From Paragonimus heterotremus (lineage: Eukaryota > Platyhelminthes > Trematoda > Plagiorchiida > Troglotrematidae), in the NCBI GenBank assembly GCA_013368495.1, contig LUCH01000048.1, positions 42,123-106,122 of the forward strand: a stretch of 64,000 nt of DNA, read 5' to 3'. The notes under the pieces are model-generated. The model did no database searches. It saw nothing but the letters and a program-made list of their open reading frames with translations, and had not been told where the DNA came from. The position numbers and the translations under genes are program-made. Shown here in pieces: positions 44,355 to 59,165 of this stretch. Positions within the stretch are counted from its first letter, which is position 1. Each line of letters begins with the position of its first letter.

Positions 44355-47300
44355 TGAGACTGTTACGATGCAAAAACGGAAAACGGTGAACAGGTTTACT
44401 TTGTATTGTGATGAAGTCTTCTCAAACAGTGAACAAACTGCAACTATTTCATCCCAAGAACAATAAGTAAATTGCACTCACTAATCGCTTACTTGTGTGG
44501 GCTACCCGTACTCACATTGTGATGGTTGGCCTCTTATACTCAGTCGTCAGTTTGAGTCGTGTCAACAGTGATTGTTGCCCGTTTGAGTCCAGGTGATAAT
44601 GGTTAGCGGAGTCTAGTTTGCCAGGGAGTCGCAGCTACGTGACACGAACTTACTACTCGATATTTATCCATCCAGTTATAGAATACTACCGTGGACTTAC
44701 CAAGTTGAAACTACTGATTTTAAAACGATCAGTGAGGTGTTTGATCTACCAAGTTTTGTAAGCTGTGCACACGGTAAAAAACACTTTCTAGTCTTGGTTG
44801 GCCGGAAGTTTTACAAAGTTAACGTGTCGGCTAAAGTGTAAAACAAAGTGAACAAGTTGTTCGGATGTTCAGATTTTTTCAACCAGTTCCTCAGGTAGCC
44901 CTTATAGTATGTACACGAGACCAATGTGGTTTTTTGGGTCTCCTGAATAGACGTCATTCCATTCCATATAACACATGCATAAGATACTACATGAAGTTTA
45001 TCATTTTGCTTCTGTCGCTTATCACGGTACAATGTAATGAAGAACTTCAGAAATATACGCAGCCAATGGGCCGCAAAACGAGAATGGATTACCTTCCGAA
45101 ACTCTTCATGCTGACAACTGTGCAAAACTTACTAAAAAAGACATCAAACTAACGCCGATAAAGTACCAATTGTGAAAATATCTTAGCTATCCTTCTGCAT
45201 CGGACTGCTTTTGAAAGTGATGCCATGATGTAACAGTTTAGCAGAACACTCAGCGCTACTTAAAACACATCCGCGGTACGGTAAGAAACTGTTGCTTCAA
45301 CAAGCCATTAATTTGTCCCTACCTTTGTCAAAAATATACTGTTATGTTATCTACCAAGCACTGCAACTGTCAACTTGTCATCGAATGGGAAAGCCATTTA
45401 TTTTTGGTGGGGCCATAAAAATCTTGACACCAGGACCAGATAATAAATACCAGGGTGGCTGAGAAATGCATTGACACAACGGATGTTATGCAGAGATGAA
45501 TCATCTTCATCACTGGAAGGAATTTTTCGATGCCAATTCATGAAGTTAGTGCTTCACTGCTATTTATTTCTCTATTTATTATCCATAACTCGAAATATAA
45601 AATGATGTAAGAAGTTGTTTATAAACCATTCTGAATAGTTCTGTGTGCTGAAAAGCAAATAACAACTAACCGCGGTTACCCGTGTGTTTGTTTATGGGCG
45701 TAAACCCCATACACATCTTTGTGAGTTTTTACTACTTCACTCAAGTACGGTTGTTTTGTTTTCACACGGGTCGATTGATAGCGATTGATACTGAACTTGT
45801 GTGTGTGGACTGAATCTATTGAGGTAAATTGTGCCCTACGAATATCCAAATCAAACTGATATGGACTAGATAAAAAGTCAAGGGAGCGAGGAAGCTAGGA
45901 GAAAGTGTGAATGACATTCAATTTAGATTATTTGGTGTTAGATACAACTTGATGTTACTCTTAACTGCGTTCGATAAGAGAATTACTACAGAGGAATAAG
46001 AGTTGATTACTGACAGTTTGGGAGATTCTTTATGTAAAACGCAGTCAGAACCTTTGTACATCTCTAAGGATCTCACAAATGTTCACCAAAAATTTTAGTG
46101 TTAGTTCAACTAGAATGATTTTTGTGTAATTCAACCCACTTCATTTCAAACTATTAGAAAGTTTTTGGAAATTATAAGTATATCTTTTAGATAGAGCTTT
46201 CATTCGCGTGGACTCCGGAAACCTCAAAGTTGTGTGCAATTCTTGAAACAATCTCTTTCTGCGTTTTGTTATTTCGGCTCACGCGATACCAGCCTTTGCA
46301 CTCACTTTTGCGTTACACAAGCGGTGATTGATCTAGATAAAGCACAGTTTAATGGCTTGTTTGTCGACAAACATAAAACACCTACACACCAAAGTCCCTC
46401 ATAACACAGTAGACCAATCTGTTAAGAAAAAAGAACCACGTGAAACTTGTTAAGTTCACAGTTTGGTAGCCCTGTTAGTTTGTCAAGCTAGGCACTATGG
46501 TGTATTTAGATTAAGGATGCTTTTACTTTTGGTCATACAAATTGTTACTGTATTTTGTTCGCTTCAAACCCTTCTTTTCATGAATACGTGTTTGTTCAAA
46601 ACGTCACTCGATTTTTGGTAAACAAAGTTAGCTCCCTGTGTTTCTTGCAAGCTTACTATGAGCTTACAAATCAATTATCTAAGTGATGCCTTCACATGAA
46701 TTGAGAAATAACCACGGGAAACAGAGATCAAATGTTCATACGCTTCACCCCCTAATTTTCAGAAATGCCGAGTACGGTAATTAGGACAGAGTCGTAGACT
46801 AACACCTGTTTTTGACAGTTCTTTCTTAGGCAGGTACAATTGGTAGAGCTAGACGGAGATATAATCCGCACTTATCGCGGAGAAAGGAGGCCCTCGGTCG
46901 GTCACTTGGCAGTGGCTTGATTGGTCGCCTACGTCATTAGTGTAATCGTGCAGGTTGGTCGTTGATCCAGCTGCTTTGTGGTGACGATAGACTTAATGTC
47001 TGAACAAACTGTTTTTGATGACATATTATCGGATAAAGCAACAAGATTCTGATGGCGTCGGTAATACAAGGGGATCTTAATCGCACGGATCTGGGTAGGT
47101 TACCCGGCAAGCTACAAACCATTTGAAGGACTTGACCAGTATTGAGCTGTTGTGCTCTTTCAATCCAGTAAACAAGGGTAACACTTTTAACTGATCATGT
47201 TTGTTTCAGCCCCGACTAATTTGGGTGCTATATACGGACTCACTTCGGAAGCTGTCTCAATGTTCGACCAACATTAACACGTGAAGGAGATGAACTCTGA

Positions 47301-50300
47301 CCTGTTAGTCTATCCTTGTTATAAAACTGGGAATCTGGGATGCGGTGGATTCGATACAGAGTTTGGTTGCGGCATGTCTTATCCATTGCATGACTGAGTC
47401 TGTTTGAGAGTAATGCTGTAGCGCTGCTACATTCAAATAACATTGGAAGACACCCGGATTTCGCTCTTATGTCTTGGATTAAAAATTAATTGACACTCTG
47501 GTCATGTTTCTAACGAAGAACCTTTCGGGTAGTCTTTTTCGTGTGGTACGTTTTCTGTGAATTCATGCTCATTGTCTGGCATACACGTTAAACAACTTTT
47601 GTATGTTATGTCAGTCAGACTACTTATTATATTTCTGTTTTGTTTCAGCGGTATAAATTGTAAAATTTTGTACACTAACTTGTCCAAATATTGTTTCGGT
47701 GAATTATGCATTGAATTATGCTATCTATTAGCTCATGTAAACTAACGCCTGTTTTTATATTAGCGGAATGTAAAAAATTGTTGGAAGATTTTTACAGTTT
47801 CTACAGAACTTGACAGAAACATGCTGACGTATGGTATTGAGGCTTTAAATGTACAGAAATTACTTATTATGGAGGAATTAGCTACAGTGATAGATAGATT
47901 GAACCAACAACAAAAACGATAAAGACAGATATGCACATCCGATGGTTTGTGGGTGCGGGTGTGAGAGGTGACCAGGAGAGGTGTCACTAAATAGCCTTCA
48001 TATGTTTTGTTAGAGTAAAGCTTTAACCATGCGAAACTCTACTGTGACTACAAATATGCGGTCGAAAGTGAAGAGATGGTAAATGAGAATTTCTGTCTAT
48101 CAATCTGAAACTCAAGTCTAACTGAATGAATCGCAAATCACCCAGATTTGGTTATTAAAAGAATGTTTAATGGTTTGCGAGCAGAAGTTTGGAGACTTCT
48201 ATTGCAAATCATTCCACTCCTCCTCTAATTTACATATTCATCTAAACTGATAGACCACTGTCTGCCTTTCGGTGCAAGAATTTCTGTTTAGCCCAGTGAT
48301 TGTCTTAGTGGCCCAAGTTTGGACCCTCAGCAACAGGCTCGCATGATTTTGAACATGGTTGACACGTTTGTGTGCTTGCTTTTATGGGAAGGCAATACAA
48401 TGGAGAAAGGTACATTGTGACAAAGACCTCGAAGTGAACAAGTCTCAGTACAATTCCTGAGGTTGCGCTACCTCTGGTTATTTTGTTCTGCTCGCACAAT
48501 TTACGGATAAATCTGAATCATTCGTCTATAGGGCTTCATGACCTTTTTCACGTTCAGAAATTGTTAACACATGGCTACACAGATACTAGTGCAATTTTGA
48601 CGTTGAATATGTATAAGTTCGTTTTTAGTTGGGATGAATTTTATACTTTTTTGGGTAGTCAAATGTTCGGAAGACCGCTTTTGAAGGGCGCGTACTATCG
48701 AACGATTGTGACAAGTTATAATGTGCTCAACAATAAATTTGGTTTTATGAAGGTTTTAGTTTTCAAGATAAACAATGCAAAACTCTTTAACGTATCAAAA
48801 TTGCAGTCGAAAATGAAGAACGACGGGAATAGATCAACGAATATCTTGTTCAGTCAACAACAGCATAATGTTAGTGAATCAATTAGGTTATGGTTGAAAT
48901 ATTCCAAAATATTTACTCAAACTATTAACTGAGTCTAGCCGGATGAAATTTAATTTGAACTAACTAATTTCGGAAAGTATGTTACCCGCTGACTTCACAC
49001 ACGTGCTATCTAAATACTTCGTCCTGTTTCCAATGTAGGCGCTAAATTTCAAAAGCAAACTACTGTTTTGAGCGAAGAACGTGAACGGCACAATGGCTGT
49101 TTATTCCGAAAACCAATCCATGTGTTATACGCTTCAAGTTGACGACAAACAGAATTACTCTTCTGCGTACGACACTGGTCTCAGAACGCCACGGTTGCCA
49201 TGGATGCCAACACTCAGCTCTTTTGTGTACCAAGAACCATTTCATGTTACGCTGTACTCCAATGCTTCTTGTATTCTTATGGCGGTAGATTCAGTGTTAA
49301 AATCCGAGCTCTTGCGTTGCTACTAAATAGTATTGGTGTGAGTTGTATAACGCGATTTCCCGTTCTCATTGTATTACAGCCTTTTTCGTTTTCTGAAGCA
49401 GCAGATCTGCCCATGGTAGTAAAAGCCACCTGTTTTGTACCCAACATATTGGGTATTTCGTGGGTCATTTAGAAAAAAGTGTTATAGCAATTTTACACAC
49501 AATAAGAGCTACACGCGTGCTCGAGGTATTATTTGGCCTTGTTCACTACTTAAAAGTAAGTGTAAAATATCGCTATAAAACCTTCGTGCGTGCAGAGAAC
49601 AACCGACAGATTGTCCAAACACTTAGTATGTAATAGGTGATGGTTATGATAAGTGCATCGTACCAGGTGAGGTAAATCGTTTTAAGTGTTGTTTAGATTC
49701 AGCCACATAACATGTGATATTTTGTTAGAGGTTTTTGTCGACATTCAACAACACACACCTCACGATCAAGTAAATCCTTTTCTGATGTTTTAAGGCGTAA
49801 ATTTTAGTTTGTGTGAGCCAACGGCACTTTCTTACTAGACAAAGTTCACGCACAGAAATCATAATATACGTAATACAACATATACAATATGTATATGCCG
49901 TTTTCACAATAAGCTGCCGCTGTGTCTCTTGCTTTGCTACTCGAACATGATGTTGACATGCGTGTGTGTTGTACAAATAATTTGATGCTTATGTACTACC
50001 AAGTGCTGGTTCCAGTTTGCAGGACGTACACTTATAGAACCATCCCGTAGTCTCGTTCAACACATCCTTTCTTCTTATTGAGGTGAGAATCTGATTCCAA
50101 TAGGTTCCGAGGTTAGCAAATGGGTTTAAAACCGAGGGAAACTTTCACGATACTTGGTTAAGTGAAAACGCATACAGAAGTGGTGAACTATTAGAAAGTA
50201 TAGCAGTTTGCTGAAGGAATGTCTATTTACAAAATACATCTGATTTGTTGTCGTTGGAAGACGAATGCTTATTCGAGCTAAACTGATAAGTAGTCTAGAT

Positions 50301-51280
50301 ATGATATGCTCAAGAGACCCAAAAATAAGTTATTCTTTCAGAGAAGATGGAGGTGCTTGTAGTATTTAGAAGAATTAATGTGTCTATTTGATAGACTGAG
50401 TTTTAATATGATTCAAATGTTTTAAAAAACAAAGTTATACTCTGAAAACTGGAAACGGTCAACGAAGTGAGAAATTTGTTACAAAATTTCGTGTTATGTA
50501 ATTTATGCCATGTTTTGTTTTTCGGCCGTTGTCCTGATTGTTCCTAACCATTTCAGACAATGCATCACGAAGCTGGTTAATCACCGCATAAAACTCATTT
50601 ACTGTTATCTTTTCGAAGTGTCATCCCTCACTTGTTCTTTTCAACAACAGTCTATGTCAACTCTCAGCTATTGTGGTGTTATTTGTTTATATTTCCTTTA
50701 CAAAGGAATTCAGCATTACGTTCTATCCTTCAAGGACCAAAGGCGATTAGTAATGAACTAAAGATGATGGCTTATTATGTAATGAGAGCTGTTGTCCGAT
50801 GACGTTTATTTCAGGTACGACAGAAAATATGGTGGTAATTTGGCGATCTACATATACCAGTTTGGTTGCCATGAATAGTGTTCAGTAAATAAATTAGTAA
50901 TTTTAAATTATCACCCTATTTTTTTCTGCTGAATTTATACCCAGCGGAATGAAATTTTTGTATGGGAGAATATTCACCCAATCAAACTAAAAAAATACTT
51001 AATCGCGTTTGCATAAGTAGATAACACTGGTTTGATTATCACGTGTTTAAAAATTTACAGGTGTGTGCAACCGGCATTCATAATTCATCTGATCAACTTT
51101 TAAACGCTTTTTTTCTCATGGCAACCTATGCCGAATACCAACATTAATGAAAACCTCTTCTATGTCCCACTGTTTTTAACCGACTCCATAAGTTAATTGT
51201 TTAGTCTAATTTCACTGGCCGAATAGCCAGCTGACATCTTTGGTTTTCTGGCTGGGATGTACTTTTGAAACTTTCGAAGG
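44355..51280. other. No recognised gene; unassigned
   Basis: This is AT-rich DNA with chance-length frames (the longest is 149 codons at 48483-48932, +). A GC-richer 34-codon segment at 46834-46940 is discussed as a weak exon candidate. No mobile element proteins or RNA genes were seen. Confidence 0.5.
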
Positions 51281-51808
51281 TCGTCTGGCACGTTCGTCGT
51301 CTCCTGCTTGGTGTGACGCGAAAAGATGAATTCGTTGAGGCATGTTTAGTTCGGCTGTAGAACACCAAATCCAAATTTGCCTATATTTGTCTTTGTTGTG
51401 TGCAGTAAATAATCATGATGAATTCTGTATCGTAACTGCACATAAAATGTTTGCTCTCCTCTTTTTTGTTTCTATAACAACCGTTGATTCTCCGTTAAAC
51501 CTTTCTGCTCTGATATTATTTGACTTGCTCTCACTCTCATCTGCATCCGATGGTTTTACTGAGCTCATTTTCTGTCGACCTGTGGCTGTTTGCAGACTCG
51601 TATTTATTTACTCTATTTTGAACACTTTCTCGTTGGACAACGTGTGTACCCGATTACTTCACATTCACGGTGAGAGAGACGTTTTATTGTGATTTTATCA
51701 ACCAGTACTGTATAAATTTCACCTCTTTGGATTGCATTTTCTGATGTTGTTTTTGTACTTGAGAGATAATCCGGTTAACCCGACCGTCTGACTGAGCGTT
51801 ATTGGAAT
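51281..51808 (+). repeat. 528-bp dispersed repeat, copy 2
   Basis: This is the second copy of the repeat at 40317-40844, same orientation, 10.96 kb apart. Similarity stops abruptly after TTATTGGAAT at the right and before TCGTCTGG at the left, which defines the element ends. Divergence is greatest in the segment around 51715-51750. Confidence 0.93.
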
Positions 51809-54800
51809 TTTGGATTACTCGTTGCTGAGTGGATTGTCGTAAATCAGCGAGTGCGATTCAATATATACTCTGTGAAATAATATCGCTTCCTGAGAAAATT
51901 TTGACGACACCTAATTTTTGAATCGTTTTTCCATAAAAATCTTTCAGAATCACCGTTTTTTTACTTATCCACCTTCAATCAGCATGCGTCAGAGCGTTGC
52001 GTCACAAACTCACAGTGATGATTGTTCTTACTGTCTTGTCAGAATTATTTGTGAGAAAAGGTGAGATCGGTTATCATACGTTTGATGTGTACAGAAATCG
52101 TTAATCGTGCAATCTTACTACTGACGTTGAAACGGAATCTCCTAGAAGATGTAGATAGTAGGCTACGATGAAATCCACGAATAATTAACCTGCAATCACT
52201 GGCAATCACTTTGTGGCGAAAAACTGATTAGTATTTTTTGTTTCGCACATTACAATAAGGTAGTCGATAGACATTACTTGACAAAAATAAATTATATCCC
52301 GCATGCAGACATCTTTGTGTTTGCCGGAAGAATAAACTGTTGCAGCTGTTATAAACTGCTTTTTTCTATTAATGAATTCTACCTCAGGCAAAAATTTCAC
52401 GAGTATATAGCACACCGTTATTTAAGATGAACAATAAAGGCGTAGATGCACTCAGCTAGGAGATTCAGGATTGTTTTATAAACAAAATCGCTAGCTTAAT
52501 TTAGCCATTCCACTTGAACTTCAGAACGGCATATATGTATATTCGTTAATTTGAAAATGTGAAGTTTGACTTCTTCTACCTAACCAGTACAAACTTCAGC
52601 AGTACTTAATATCGGTCGAATATCGTGTCGGCTAGCCCAATCCGTGGAGTGCAGTGGTATTTTTCAACAAGAAAATTGCAACCTGTGCAGTTGGATTATA
52701 CGAAGGTACTACTGACCTAACCCTTGGAAAGGAAAATTAGGTTTCTAGTGGAGATCCAGTGACACACAACGTGTGCTGACTTAGGTGAATCCCAGTTAAA
52801 CAGATATCTTAACATTGGCGAGTTTTATTCTGGCAGCATTCCAACCACACACACGCTGAAACACCGTCCTTGAACAGAATACATTAATATTATACGTAAG
52901 ATGCGTAACGAATATAATAAGGTTTTCATTTACATCCATATTTAGATTACTTTGTGTGTACTGTCTACTTCAACCATACATACAGACCTCGAGAAATTAC
53001 TGTGTGGAAACATGTGAAAAATGTCAGAATCTACGGTTTAGCGAATGAACTAAATCATAATATTGTAGCACAAGCCCGGATATCTGCGGCTCACTTATCA
53101 GAAGTAATTTCGAAAAATGTGATGAGTCTAAAACAAAACACAAAGAATACGATGTTATTATCCTTCTTCAGTTAAATGCAGTTTTATGCAACACATTTCT
53201 AATTTGGTCAAAATAATTAAATACCAATATGATTAAATTGATGTAAAGTTCTGTAATTAAATTGTGAGGAATTCTTTCCGGACAATTTGGTTAATAGTAA
53301 GTTTGAGTATTGCTGAAAAACTGCTACGTAATTGGGCACATTATTGAAACTAGGTTATATATAAATTCTTTTGGATTTTTCAAGAAGTGCACGATTACTC
53401 AACAACGTGGTCACTGAAACGCCACCAACTTGAGGAACCTGCCTTTTCCAACGTATCGCCGCGTCATTAACATGATTATGTTAATGAGATATATATAAAC
53501 ATTTATATATGTATATTGGTTTCAACATAAACAGCTCTGAGACAGTGTTTTCTATGTTTATCTTCTGAACGGTTTATATTGCCTGAGTGTTAGACAGTAT
53601 TTTTTTGTTAATATGTAAAATGTTTTGTTCGTAATTCCCCAGCCATGCATTTAGTAATCAAGGACAGTTACAAATTTTAAATGGATTTTGTAATAATGTT
53701 GGAAGCTTATCAGATAAAGGTTGGTTATTGTCTCCATTATTTGACAAGGAAAACCAGTGGCATTCAGAATTGTCGGGGATAGTATAAATGTACACTTCCA
53801 ACTAAACGGTTGTGATTTCAGGCGCAGTACAGTATAACTTTGCTTGTCTGACTCTGTATTCGCTATGATAATCGTGTACACGAGTCCATCGAATTACCTC
53901 GGCAAGTCACATGATTAAAAGTGAAAAATATATTGCCATTAACATCGAACCAGTCTAGACTGGAAGGTAGTAAAAGGCCGGAAAGTTTTGCTAGGCTAGC
54001 ATTTAGTAGGACATTAAAACAAAGATTGCTGTAAGCAGCCTAAAATATGAAGGTTTGCAATTTATAGTTTTGTCTGCAAAGCAATTAGGCAAACGTTCAT
54101 CTATTTCATTGTGGTAGTAAAAAACGAAAGAACACTCGTCTCACTGACATTTTATCGATCATTGAATTGTTCATGGGAGCCTGAATGGAATGATGGCTTA
54201 GTTGATTGTGAACGGCATTTATTTTTTGCCACAGTGAATATCTAATTGATTTGCACAAATATACAGTTTCTGTATGCTTGTTTGTGCTAAAACATTTTAG
54301 TTAACTTGATGTCACAACTGCAGAAAACGAGGGTTTTACAGTCTACATTCTTCGACAAGATAATGCAAAAGTATTTAAGCAATTTTTACTAGTGTAATGT
54401 TGATATAACTAGCATTTCTTACATCATCAAATTAGATATCATTTATCTTTATACCTAATAATGTAGACCAGACTTCATTAAGACGGATCTGTATCCAGCT
54501 TGAAAACTTAAATATCCCTAGCTTTAATGTCAGAAAATCAGGTTGGGTTGGCAAGCAATTGCTAAGACTAAAAACTAAACAAGAAAAGATGAAATATTAC
54601 CATCAAACATCTCATTCAGATTCACTCTATCTGATGAGTTTTTGCAAGGACGAAGCCGTTTATTTGAGTGTTCGGTTGAAGTTGCATATCGCAAAAAGTC
54701 AGGGATTATTTACTGCCGCGGGAAAATGTCATCACTCCATTTAATACAACCTAAGCAAAGATAAAAGAGAATGGTGCGATTCTATTCCATAAACTGACGT

Positions 54801-56173
54801 GTTTGCTTCACCAGTTATGATTTCTTAGACTGATAGCTCATAGCTGAATGTGAGACCGTTTTACTTTGAGAAAAAGATCTCTTCGTATCCTAGGGTATAG
54901 ATTCTACCACATGTGAAGTGTATACTCTGCAGACCACTATGTTCAACGAACCCCAGAACAGGGAGCATTACAGTAATGGTAGAAAACTGAGAAAAAAGAT
55001 AATGAGCCCAGATTATAGAATACATCATGATCACAACACAACCGTACGATCAAAAACAGCGCAATTGTTAAATTAGTTTAATCAGTATTGAGTATATCTG
55101 CCAAGTTTTTATGTACGCTGGTTTTGTTCCATGTAACTCAACTTTAAAGGCATAGCTATATCCATCCTTGGCGTGTTTAGAACACTTGAAACCGGTTAAT
55201 AATGACAACAATTTTGTTGCTACTTGTCGCGTTGGAAGTATACGTTGCATTCGAAAAGTCGCCCGCATTCACATTATTAGTCCTAAACCGCTAAACTATT
55301 CTCAAATTTGCATGGTTCACCGTGTGGTCTTTGCGGAACTCTACTGTTGGTACTCCGAAAACTCCTCGGTGAGAAATTTCGACTGTATTGTACTACTGAA
55401 GAATACGCGCCAAGTATTGCTCTGGCCTATTTGTTTAAGATGGTAACTTTTAGTAACGGCAACAAGGGTGTAACTGTGAAGTTATGCCGGAAGGGTTTCA
55501 GTTGAACTTTTAGTTTGTGCAATAATCCAAATTCAGTTATTTCAGTTTCCAGCCATTATTGTACCATAATTCAGCATAGCGAGATTTATTTCGTCTTCGG
55601 TGTGCCACTCGAAGTATAAGGAGTCACTTTGAAAGAAAGTCGCTGAATCATTGACAACCACCGGGCTATAGGATGGACAGCAGTTAGCTGACTTAGGAAA
55701 ATTGCACCTCCTCTCATCACCTCGCCCAACGAATGGCTCAGGTTTATTTCTATCTTAGTTTTTTCTATTTCATACGTTTGTTTTTGGTGGGAAAACCTGA
55801 GAAGAGGTTCAATGCACACCACAACACAAAAACTTTACACGGGTCATCGAAGTATACTATGTACACGTAGCAACCCTTAATCACCCAGTACAACGTCCAG
55901 CTTGACAAAACGTCAAGGGCGAATTTATTGTTTCACTTACAAGAAACTCTGAACGGTACGGCTCAAAAGCGTGGCCAGCCAAATCTCAAAGTATTAATCT
56001 TAACCAAAGCGGCAATGTGACTAAGATTTTGTCTAGTTTTAGTCACCCCCAACAAAAACAAGTTTTGTTGACCGGCATTTAAACACTCATCTTCCAAACT
56101 ATACGTTATGAATCATGAAACATTCGGGTGGTAACGTGAACAATGACTGTGTTTTCAAATTGGCTTCTGAGGT

Positions 56174-56205
56174 GTGATAGTGTCAAGATGTGATAGTGTC
56201 AAGAT
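56174..56205. repeat. 16-bp tandem duplication
   Basis: Two exact adjacent copies of GTGATAGTGTCAAGAT. Confidence 0.95.
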
Positions 56206-59139
56206 CACTTACGTAAAGTATCCGCGAAATGTGAATTGCAAATAAATTTTCAGACTTGTTGCGTCTTAAGTTACAGTTGCTAAAACACACAAAACTTCTG
56301 ATATGACAACGCGCTTTTCAACCCCACGTAATTTCGTCACGATAAATTTGCACCCAGCTAACGTTTGCGGTTGGTTTACAGTTGATAACAAAACATATCG
56401 TACAATATTCTGCGGTTTAGTCAAATGGCAGATGATGATGTTTCTAGAAACAATCGTTTGTCAATCCCATTGGGATAACTTTCAGGCCACCGCGATAGCT
56501 TATGTTGTTTTGTTTGCTCCACGTGCTTAGTATGAATGAACACATACAGTTACGTCTACTGAGGCAGAATAGGTGAGATAGTCGGTTCGTGATTCTGAAT
56601 TGCTTCATTGTGGCCAAAACGCTACCCGATAAGTGGGTCAACAGTAGAAAGAAGTGAAATCAGCTGAAAGCAAACTAATGTTGAAAGTCCTCAAAAAGAC
56701 TTCTTTTTTCCCGCCTACTGGTTACTATATCGCAATTGACACAACAATTGTATACAATGAGTAGGCTTGGTAACCATTTCAAAGAACATGGATTTACTGC
56801 ACTGACTGATAAAGATAAGAGTTAGAAATCAGGGTTTTAGATTGCGTAATAAGTTGAAGATGAAGTATGAACGGAATTACAGGTAGCATAAGATTGTTTG
56901 GAATCTTGTGTTATCATAATTACATCAGCAATCTGCACGTGTGTGCAAAACAACGTCTGTGCGTATGAAATTTTACATTGTACTATGGGTGTTTTACATA
57001 GATTATGTCAAAAGTTTCAAAGGACCATATGTTGTTTTAGTGCAAGAATCAATTATTTAGGAAACAGCAACGAACTCGAATCGCAGATAGTATCGAAGTG
57101 TTTATTTTTTATTCCAAGGCAAGGCGTTTTGGTAGAAATAAAATAGTTACGCGAAGTCAACCTTTCCTTTCGTTCGATGCTGAAAGTATGTAGAGCAAAA
57201 TCAGGTAAATCTGTATGTTAGAATATCCGCAGTAACCTTGTGATCCTTCTAATTTCTAGTAGCATCTCATACTGCGGTCACAAACAGAAGAAACTTGTTA
57301 GGAGAAAGCGATTGAGCCTATTCTTTTGATAGTGAAATGTTTGTAAAAGCAGGAGCAATAACTGTAATCAACGTTTCTTGATAGAGCAGAAGATCAGTGC
57401 AATGTGTTTCTGTAATTCTGGGTCATAGCTACAATACATCAACTGAAACTCTCTCTCTAAGGATGACCGTAAATTATTGTGCCTCTACTGTTTTAATTTC
57501 GCGTTTATAAAACCTGCCTATGTAGTCGTCAAGAAAAAAATTATGGCGTATTTTTTTCCTGTGGACTGAGTGTCATCTCTGAAGGTCAAGCAGTATATGA
57601 CAACTGTCACTCGAACGGACTATTTCTTTGTACTATCCGACTTGTGCATTGTAGAGTAGACGCATTGGAAACTTGTCTTTCCTTGCCAGATTAAAAGAGT
57701 GATGATCAACAGAAAGTGCTAGAATGTTTGCACGGAAGAGCCGTCATCCTGGTTAGCGCTTATTGTGGGCGGTTGTCTCAATCAAAAAAAGTGACAATGA
57801 GTCTGTACTATCAGAAAACGCCTAAGATCAATACGTAGGCTTAAACCAATCTAAGTTTATTAAGGAAGAAGCCTCGAGTACCACGGAGTATCAAGTCTGT
57901 CGAACCTAACTAATTTACTAACGCTGCAGCCAACGGAATTTGGGTAAGGTAAGGAGCGAACGACAAAAGCTAGCTATGTCTGTTATCGAATCAGCGAAAG
58001 GTTTTCAGATACGTTGTTCATTCATGTCATTTGGAAACATTGGACGTATTGGGCTAAAATATCACGTTGGTATCTTTTTGCTTCGGAAGTTGATCGTAAT
58101 ATTATTACTTTGTCGTGTTAGGCACCTCCTTGATCTTGCTTGCATGACGCCCTACGATCTCACTAATAAGCTCGTGGTGATGTATCTATCGCTTTGGGGT
58201 AATAGAAAGACCCCTGTTGTGCTCATCCGCACCTTCTCTTTCCCAAATGAGTCAGCAAGCAAGACGTGAACAGAACACGTACAACATAATGTTTCAATTG
58301 TACTAGGCTTATTTACTTGATAGTAGGTTCGTCAGCTGGTTTTCGTTTAAGTGCGATCGAGTTGATAAAACCGCAGAAATGTGGAGTAAAATGATCTAGT
58401 GATATTTTAGTAGTATAAATATCACCTATAGCGTGAACAGTGGTTGGGGTATGGCAACCAACTGTTAGCACCGGTTGTTTGTACTTTTCTCTGATTTTAG
58501 CTGTTTCCAGTAGTACAGAATTGTGCAACGATTTCGGTGAAGTTTCGTAACTCTGGAGATTGACATCTACTTCGCTCTCATATAGTTTGGTCTAGATATA
58601 CGCATGAACCGGCACATTCAACGCAAAGCGTAACCCATGGATCGACATCTTTTGATTGCAGACGGTGACAGCTCCTTTGACCAAGCCATCTCACGTGTTT
58701 CACTCGCCCTCAATGTTGATTTAATTGACTTTAGTAATCGGCGTCGTTCAACATCCAATTTTAGTCATTTTAAAAGACAAAGAGTGCACCCTCTTCTTCT
58801 TTTTGTTAACTGCCACTTTGAAGAACAAATGGTTTTCCCAAGCGACTCCTAGAGTGGTAGAGTGTACCATGTAGATCCCCGCATTTTCGCGGTCAAAGGT
58901 GCAGTCATTTGATTTGTATTAATCTGACCAATTTTCGACTTATTTCCCCAAGTCTTAAACTGGTTATTAAGTGCACGACAGTGTAAGGTTTCTTGTCACT
59001 TCGTTTGCCTGTCACTTTCTGCTAAACAACTTTTTTTTATGATACTAAAATTGGTCATGAGACTATCCGAAAAACCGCCTTCTGTGGTGCACAAAACATA
59101 CAGGACTTTACAATGCAGCTTATGCAAACGGACGCAAAG

Positions 59140-59165
59140 ATATATACATATATATATTTATATAC
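59140..59165. repeat. AT-rich microsatellite-like tract
   Basis: An imperfect TA/TATA tract of about 26 bases. Confidence 0.8.

Noticed and set aside
48483..48932. 149-codon plus-strand frame
   Set aside because: The longest frame in the window, but about the length expected by chance in AT-rich DNA, and without recognisable domains.
50816..50877. Possible terminal exon after TTTATTTCAG with a short frame ending in TAG
   Set aside because: Only about 20 residues, no recognisable similarity and no upstream partner exon; too little to support.
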